Position numbers and translations under genes: made by a program. The notes beneath the pieces are model-generated. The model was not told the DNA's origin. It saw nothing but the letters and a program-made list of their open reading frames with translations, and did not search any database. 64,000 bases of DNA. Source: Camellia lanceoleosa. Lineage: Eukaryota > Streptophyta > Magnoliopsida > Ericales > Theaceae. Positions 57,614 through 64,000 of this stretch are shown piece after piece (within the stretch, counting starts at the first letter, position 1; every line of letters begins with the position of its first letter). The DNA is taken from assembly GCA_025200525.1 (NCBI GenBank), contig CM045761.1, positions 206,481,870 to 206,545,869 on the forward strand, read 5' to 3'.

Positions 57614-58003
57614 CTCATGAAATCATGGAATTTAATCTTTGGAGGTTTACTTTCATTGAGTGCAAGAAAGACCGAAGTTTGGAGTGAGAGTGTGTTTGGA
57701 TAAAAATAAAGAAATATAGTCACATGAAATTTTGAAATTGTAAAAGTACTTTGTCCCCTCAACAAAATTTTTGAATTTGCAACTGCTTGAGTCAGTGACA
57801 GAGGCATACACATGTATAAAGTTCTACCAAATAAAATAAAATCATCCCATCAACCAAGCAGATTTAGATTTTGTAACTGGACATAAAACTTGTTTCACGA
57901 TTCCAAAACATTATAATCGTAATCATGCACATGGTTCAGTAAGTACCCTCAGAGCGTCATGGAATCCCATCCCTCACTCAACTGGACTTCTTCCTCTCAC
58001 TCT
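57614..58003 (-). other. 3' flank of the STICHEL-like gene
   Basis: This is AT-rich sequence with no ORF. It must hold the 3' UTR and poly(A) site of the gene. I see no clear minus-strand AATAAA, so the cleavage site is not placed. Confidence 0.5.
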
Positions 58004-58601
58004 TCAATTTCCATGCTGAGGATTAATTTCAGTGCCTTCTTGCAGGATGTTTCCTTTTTTCTTCCTTGGACAGAGTATGCCGGTGCAACTCCAAGAGGGA
58101 TTCAATTTTCTACACATACAATCAAAGGGTGTTAATCCTTATTTCTCGAATCCCTGTATGTGCATGAAAAATGGTGAAAGGTCTAAATAGCGTACTTTTT
58201 TCTGTGCATTATATTTTATACTGCTTGATAGAGATGATCACAACTTACTGATGTGTTGCACTGCCTTGGGAATCACGATCTTCAGTAGTCGTTAAGAAGC
58301 CTTTCTTCTGGAACTTGCGGGTTTTTCTGGTGTTGCTTTCTCTTTTTTCATTTGCCTTTTCAAACAATATATCTTGACTGTATGGTTCTACACTTGCATC
58401 ACTCTGCGGAATTGAGGATAATGACAACCACCTGTGTTTCGGCTTGTTTGCTTTCATGATATGGGGGGCTGTGTCTATTGAGTTTTGCCCTCTTTTTAGA
58501 ACGAAATCTCTTTCAGGGTCTGCAGATGTGTCAAATTGGTTCTTCTGAGTCACAAGTCCAAGAAAGGGGGAGATATTTTGGGGCCAAGTTGTGTTTGCTT
58601 C

Positions 58602-58633
<32 letters not shown>

Positions 58634-61467
58634 CTTCTTCTTCTTCGTCTTCTTCTTCTTCTTCTTCTCTGTGTTGCCTTTGATTCATTGTGCAGTTTAT
58701 AAATTTCATAGTCCTTGACCTTGAGTGTTGTTCTGATGGAGGAGATAATTCCAGAGTTGTAGTACTAGTATGGCGCGTTGCTGCAGCTTCAAAATTCATA
58801 TTGTGAAAAAATTCACCCAAAAAAGGTATTCTCTGCTGTTGTTTCGAATTAGAAGGATTCACCAACTGGCTGCTACTAATAGAGATTGTATTTGCTTTGA
58901 TGATTTCCAAGTCAACTGGTTCTAGGCTCATGTTTACTGCGACGGGGCACCCAATGGCATTTTTAAGAGCCTTGGATATGCTTTCTTCTGACATCTGGGC
59001 TGCCATCTTGTCTTCATGTCTTTTAAACATCAAATGTACAATCATGTTGGCTGTTGGATGTGGAAATTAATATTTTATGAATAAAAAATGAATCCCCTGA
59101 ATAAGTAAGTGCTCTAAGAGCTAGCAATGATATCATTTGATGCATAAATATAGGAAATCGAAAAAAACAAAAAACAAGAACAGCATTACCTCTGGATACA
59201 GTTAACGATGCAAGCTTCACTTGGTGGCACAAGAAGTCTTTAATATATATACTCTCTATTCTTCCCAGCATATTCTGCCAAATTTCTTCCATGTCACTCA
59301 TGTGTGCCAAATTGGGTTCCTTTTGAACTTCTTTGCCTCTGGACCTTTGGATCTTATCAATGCTTTTAATGGTCGGGCTGCCTGGTTCAATTATGTCCAT
59401 ATCTGGTTGCTTGGAAGTTCTGCTGATGGGATGATGATGTATGTTGCTTCTGCTGCAGCCAGATAATTCTTGGCTGTGTATATCTTTGGAAACTGCATTT
59501 GGCTTGCCACCTACAAAAGCAAGCCAATTTGTATAAAAGGCGCAGTGTTGTGCTGTGCTGAGTTTCATGTATTAATTTACCACGGTTTTGAATTTCATTT
59601 TTCCATTGTCTGATTACCAATGATTAATACCTGGGAGTGAAGTTATGCTTCTTGGCAAGATGATGCCTGTAGATATTTTGTTGCAGACATCTTCAGAAGT
59701 AATTTCTAAAAGGGCAGCCAATATTCTTGTATTCTGGTCAGTTGAGGACCAGAGTTGCTTCTCTGTTTCAACTAGTATCTTTAACACATGGCACAATCTT
59801 TCTGATTGAGTGATTGCTGCAAAAAAATTTAAAATAAAATAAATTCAGAGTATCAACCGATAGGTAGTGAAAATGTTACATACTGTAGTGAATTGAAGTA
59901 GCTTACTAAGTTTTGATCTGCTTCTCAACAGCCTCTTATCCTTATCCTTGGATGATCTCATTGATGATGAAGAATCTGATACAACAGCACCTGAAAGTAT
60001 GTCTGAAATGAGATATGCCAATTGGGATACAAGGGCTCGCGGTTCAACACCTGTTGCGATCAGCTCCCTTGTATATCTAATAGTCTTGATAGTGTCTCCT
60101 GAAGTTGCTGTTGCAAGCAAGTCAAGAAGCATATTTTGGGGAACAAGACCCACCTGTAAAAGAGTAGAGCAAGTACTGTTAAGTATTACATGTTTGACAT
60201 GCATCAACAGAAAGCAACACACAGATACACAATTTGAACACAAAGTGAAATTAAAAAGACGCACAAGCTGTTGGACCATGGAACTAGTGATTGTTGATCC
60301 CAGCAAGGCCAACTGATCCAATAAGTTCTCAGCTTCTCTCAAGGATCCTTCCGCCTTGGCAATTATCAGTTTCAGTGCTTCCTTGTCAATTCTTATACCC
60401 TCGCAAGCCACAATCTTGGCTAGCTTCAGTGTCATCTCCTCCTTCTTAAGTTTTGGGAAGCAGAATTTTTGACATCTTGATGATATGTTTGTGGGAACCA
60501 TGTTTGCATCTACAGTGATGAGGACAAATACAACTCTAGAGCCATGTCCCCTTTCCACCATGCCCAAAAGTTCATCCCATGCTTCTGCATTAAATGAGTG
60601 GCATTCCTTAATGATTAGGACTTTGAAACCTGGAATTGCCTGGGTAAATGAAGTGCTCTGCAGGAGAGTCTTAATTCTTTCAAATCCAGCTATTCTACTT
60701 CCAGAACACAACTCCATGATATAAAGGCTTCTTGAGCAGCCTCTACAACTCCAGCACGGCTTAGGCTTAATGAGAGAAGTTGACTCACAGTTCAGTGCCA
60801 TGGCAAAAATTCTAGCAGTGGATGTCTTTCCAGTGCCATTGGGGCCATGGAAGAGATAAAGACGTGCAATTTTCGTCTTTTCAATAGCTTTAGATATGGC
60901 CTTAACTGTAAACTCATGACCTGTGATGTCTTGGAAAAGCTTGGGTTGATACTTGTGACTTAAGAGGACATCAGCATTGGTTTGCAGAGCAGAATCGAAG
61001 CGTAATCCCCTGCAGACTTTGTCCTGGCTCAATAATATTGGATAAATTTCCTCCCTTGAGGTTAAAGCTTCCTCCTCCTCCTCCTCCTTAGATGACAGGT
61101 CTTGTCCCTCCTCCTGCTGCTGTTCCTGATGTAGACGACAACTGCTTTCAGTTTCAGTGACTGTTTTCTGTTTGTTTCTACCATTGTTGTTGGACCTCCT
61201 ACTACTTGTTATACGAAATACCTTTCTTCTTCTTCTTTGAATTCCCTCGTGCATTCTTGACCACTGCAGTGGAACAGTACTACAGCCCATATAAATGTGT
61301 CTGGATTTGAGGCTTCTGGTACTTGTACTTCTTCTATACTGGGGGGGCTCAGGGAGTAGTGGTGTCAGGAGGCCCTTTTGCCTTGCACTTGAAGAGGGAA
61401 CAAGAGAAGATTTCACTGAAAAGGAATCCTCCACCTCCACCTCCATCTGCTTTAGAGGGTGTCCCAT
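58004..61467 (-). CDS. STICHEL-like protein (DnaX-related AAA+ domain)
   Basis: The exons, all on the minus strand, are 61467-60265, 60153-59907, 59816-59631, 59510-59190, 59050-58249 and 58109-58004. The sum is 2865 bases: 954 residues plus a stop. All introns are GT-AG (donors GTGCGT, GTAAGC, GTATTA, GTAATG, GTAAGT). ATG 61467 is the first in-frame ATG after a TAG near 61555. The protein has a basic N-terminal third, then an AAA+ domain related to the DNA polymerase III gamma/tau subunit: Walker A GPNGTGKT (208-215), zinc motif C227, C238, C241 and C244, a Walker B-like VLIIKEC (283-289), and an SRC box SSRCQKF (329-335). Further on come EEIWQNMLGRIESIYIKDFL and, in exon 5, VHLMFKRHEDK, both family hallmarks. 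A Glu tract sits at about 781-803. In Arabidopsis, STICHEL sets trichome branch number. The role of this paralogue is inferred only by family, and the last exon (35 codons) is the least certain. Confidence 0.87.
58599..58667. repeat. (GAA)n microsatellite in exon 5
   Basis: A TTC/TTCTTC run on the plus strand codes for an almost pure Glu stretch of the STICHEL-like protein, with one Asp. It is a trinucleotide repeat, so length changes keep the frame. It is likely polymorphic. Confidence 0.9.
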
Positions 61468-61575
61468 TGCTGTGGGTGGGATTTGTGGGAGGAAGACGTA
61501 TGGCACAGAGGAACACCGACGGAACAATAGAGCTGCAGGGATGAGACTGCTGATCTAGCAGATCTCCTCAGCCTG

Positions 61576-61592
61576 CTTTTTTATATATATTA
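61576..61592 (-). promoter_or_regulatory. Probable TATA box of the STICHEL-like gene
   Basis: On the minus strand, TTAATATATATAAAAAAG lies about 110 bases upstream of ATG 61467. This puts a start site near 61555-61560 and gives a 5' UTR of about 90 bases. The element is strong by sequence, but AT-rich runs are common here. Confidence 0.5.
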
Positions 61593-62733
61593 ATTTTCCC
61601 TCTCAATCATTGAGCTTCATCCGTCTGATTAATGCTTACTGATTTAGTATGATGCCTTGCATATCAGTCCTGGTGGTGATAGACAACTGGGGGCTGATAT
61701 ATGTGCAAAGGGGATCCGGTTGAATAACCACCTGGGTTGGCTCGGCCATTGGTGGGAGGTTGAACTGTTGAGTGAGTAAAATGTTTTTTTTATTTTTTTG
61801 GGCTACAAGTCAAAGTAGCAGAAGAGGAGCACAAGTGGTCTGAACTCGTGGTGGTGGCCGGCCCACACTGAGATGCGATTATTAGTGGAAAATATGTTTT
61901 TGCTTATGAAAGAAGCTTCTATTTGTTGGCGGTTGGGTCCTCGGCCGGCCGGCCGGCCGTAAATAACAAGAATTATTATAATAGAAAACCGAAATCATAA
62001 ACTATTTTATACACCTTCATGGCGTCAGTCACCATCCTTCATCTCTAAACAAATGCTGAGGAAGACTGTTTATTGTTGGTAACTCGCTCCCTCGCTCGCT
62101 CACTCACTCACTGAATGAATGCGGGCTTTGAATACCAAATTGCGGTGGGTCTTTTTCCAAGTGTTTTTAAATCCTTCTTTTTATTTTCTGCTGTGGGTGG
62201 GGTGGAGTCTTAGTTGGTTTTGGGAGCATACTTAGACGTAGTAGAGTAATGGAATTAATGGTCTCTCTCTGTCCCTCTCATATTTGCTACCCACGTGGCA
62301 GGTTTTTGTATATCTCTGGAGTGATTGGCTTGACTTGATGCCGACCTACTCATGGTGGTGGTGGTGCGATTTTGTTTGGACCCTTTCGCATAGGAATCCA
62401 GTCGGTCTGTCATTGGGTAAAGGTAAAGACCTTCCTCTTTTATTTTACTACGAGGAGGCAAAGGACAACTCTCTGCTTTTGTTTTTGATAACAATAATAA
62501 TAATGAGCTTAAAAAGCAAAGATATTCCAGTAAGCCTACACAAATACAAGAACAGTTTTTTTATTCTTTCCTGCAAACGAATAAGACAGTTTTCAAGTAT
62601 TTGGTCAGTTTCTTGGCCTCTCTCCTCCAATTTGATACGTAAAATTTGTGCAGTTGTGCCCATCATCCAGACGAATAGACAGTTGTGCCAGCCAGCCAGC
62701 CATCCAAGGTTTTCTCTGGATCTGGATGAGGAG
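61593..62733. other. Intergenic region upstream of the STICHEL-like gene
   Basis: No gene is supported. It holds a (GGCC)n run at 61942-61959, a CTCGCTC/CACT microsatellite at 62082-62115, and a 153-codon plus-strand frame (62284-62745) that looks random and matches nothing I know. Promoter elements other than the TATA box cannot be assigned. Confidence 0.55.
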
Positions 62734-62892
62734 AGGCAACTTTAAGAATGCTTTCTCTTTAAATATATATATATAAGCATACAGCTGAAGTTGTGTGTTT
62801 ACTCCCTCTGGATGGGCCAACTTCAGGAATGTTTTCCTTTTAAAAATAGAACATACAACTGAAGTTGTGTTCACAGTTACGCTGGATCATTA
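62734..62892. repeat. Tandem pair of imperfect hairpins
   Basis: Two units (about 62734-62818 and 62819-62892) each start (G/C)AACTT(T/C)A(A/G)GAATG and end CATACA(G/A)CTGAAGTTGTG. Within each unit, CAACTTCAG pairs with CTGAAGTTG across an AT-rich loop of about 30-40 bases. No terminal TA or other duplication is clear, so this may be a duplicated MITE remnant. Confidence 0.65.
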
Positions 62893-64000
62893 AGAACAGT
62901 TGAATGTCATAGGCCACTTAACCCATCATGGCTTAGGATCCACCAAGAAAATGTTTCATTGTTGAAGGTCTTAATGTTCAAAAGCTAGTAAGATAATGCC
63001 CCAATTTTTTAATTTGGCATAAGATTTCAAAAAAAAAAAAAAAATCTTTGGGACTCTGACTACAGCATGTAGTTTCTCTCTCTGAGCAGAATTTCAAAAA
63101 TAAACTAAAATGGTAAACATGAAAACTAATTTTAAATTTATGAGGTGTAGGTGAAAACTATGCTCCATAACACAATTTTTACTCACATCGGGCACAACTC
63201 TCACTTGCTCTATTTTTTTTATTTTTTTTATTTTTAGATAAGTTTTAAAAAATGAGACATTTTGATTACCATATTTCGTTGTTATTGTCCAAACTTCCCA
63301 TTTTTTAATATTGGCAAGAGATGGCAGGGACCACCAGCAGAGAGGGAGAGAGAGAGAGAGAGAGCACCCATTAAGCTAGGCATTGCAAGTAGAAGAAAGA
63401 AACCAAAAATGAAAGTTGAACAATCAACTACAAAGTAGGGCCTGAAACTCCCATTTTCTTCTTCATTCTGGTTAATCATACAAACAAACAAACAAACAAA
63501 CAAACAAACAAGACAAAAGTCAAAGTATGGTATAGAACAGATGAAACATTCTTATTCTTTGCATTCCCTAAAAGCTGATTGTCAACTAATATTGATGCGA
63601 TGCGGCCTCACATCAAGATTATGCCCGTCTGTCTGTCCTATTGTATACAGACTACAGTAATACTTGGCGGCATTTTGGTAGATTTTTTGGGTGAATAAGC
63701 ATTTTGGTAGATGCATAAATACATTATATATACATATGCACCTACCTGCCATCGCTGTTTACAAGAATGGATTGTTAAATTGTCACCTAGCCCCCACCTG
63801 ATACAATGTCACTTTGTGCGTGAACCACAGCAGTGACTGTTGTGCAGTCCGTTGAATTCATTTCGAGTCTTATTTTGATGATATGAACCGTTGAAAATTT
63901 AAAAATTATCGAGAACAATATACCTGTAAAAAATTAAGTTGATCAGATATCAATAACCTGTTCATCTAATAATATTTGTATTTAGTTTGATACATACATT
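62893..64000. other. AT-rich intergenic end of the window
   Basis: No gene is supported. It contains an A run (63030-63044), a T-rich stretch (63211-63236), a GA microsatellite (63343-63363) and a (CAAA)n run (63478-63511). Frames here are short and low-complexity. Confidence 0.6.

Noticed and set aside
61468..61527. A longer N-terminus for the STICHEL-like protein from 61527
   Set aside because: The upstream codon at 61527 is TTG, not ATG. The first in-frame ATG is 61467, in a good context (GCAATGG).
62284..62745. A 153-codon open frame on the plus strand
   Set aside because: It is Trp/Ser/Leu-rich and low in complexity, has no family motif and no splice or promoter context, and its end overlaps the hairpin repeat.
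1..64000. tRNA, rRNA or microRNA genes
   Set aside because: I saw no cloverleaf with A and B boxes and no rRNA core. The only tRNA-like words are primer-binding sites of the LTR elements.

Overview
The window reads as nuclear DNA of a plant, probably a woody eudicot. It has one intron-containing STICHEL-like gene, plant L1-type LINE sequence with a DUF4283-type ORF1, Tat- and Tekay-type Ty3/Gypsy elements, and AT-rich spacers. I cannot name the species from sequence alone.

Roughly 51 kb (672-52038) is a single nested composite. A full-length L1 LINE of about 6.2 kb, on the minus strand, went in first. Its poly(A) end is at 686-701, its 5' end is near 52022, and its target-site duplications (672-687 and 52023-52038) match at 15 of 16 bases. 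It is now split into five pieces by four insertions, each with its own 5-bp duplication: Tat-1 (1541-18699, CAAAC), a Tekay-type solo LTR (21086-26055, CTAGC) that holds a second solo LTR (22249-24791), a third solo LTR (26169-28667, ACAAA), and Tat-2 (29805-50268, GCATC/ACATC).

Tat-1 (+ strand gag-pol) has lost integrase. It is interrupted by a 5.3-kb long-LTR element (9553-14852) and a Tekay-type solo LTR (15671-18149, GTTGT). Tat-2 (- strand gag-pol) is split in its RT-RNase H linker by an almost complete Tekay chromovirus, Tekay-3 (36663-45886, CTTGA, 2.3-kb LTRs, chromodomain). Both Tat elements carry a convergent antisense gene, with candidate introns, of the plant 'putative gypsy type transposon' family (PF04195 type) between pol and the 3' LTR. 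Every element ORF has stops or frameshifts, so none looks autonomous.

Right of the composite lie 0.9 kb of old flank, another long solo LTR (52927-57608, GTCAC), and the only host gene: a six-exon STICHEL-like gene on the minus strand (61467-58004, 954 codons plus stop). The last 2.5 kb is AT-rich intergenic DNA with microsatellites and a tandem hairpin repeat.

The most unusual signal is in the LTRs. At a fixed place about 0.9-1.3 kb from the start of every Tekay-type LTR sits a cluster of short CG-rich palindromes. The palindrome differs by family: CGCTCGAGCG, GGCTCGAGCC, or CCGCACGTGCGG. The two LTRs of Tekay-3 are alike elsewhere but differ sharply in this block.
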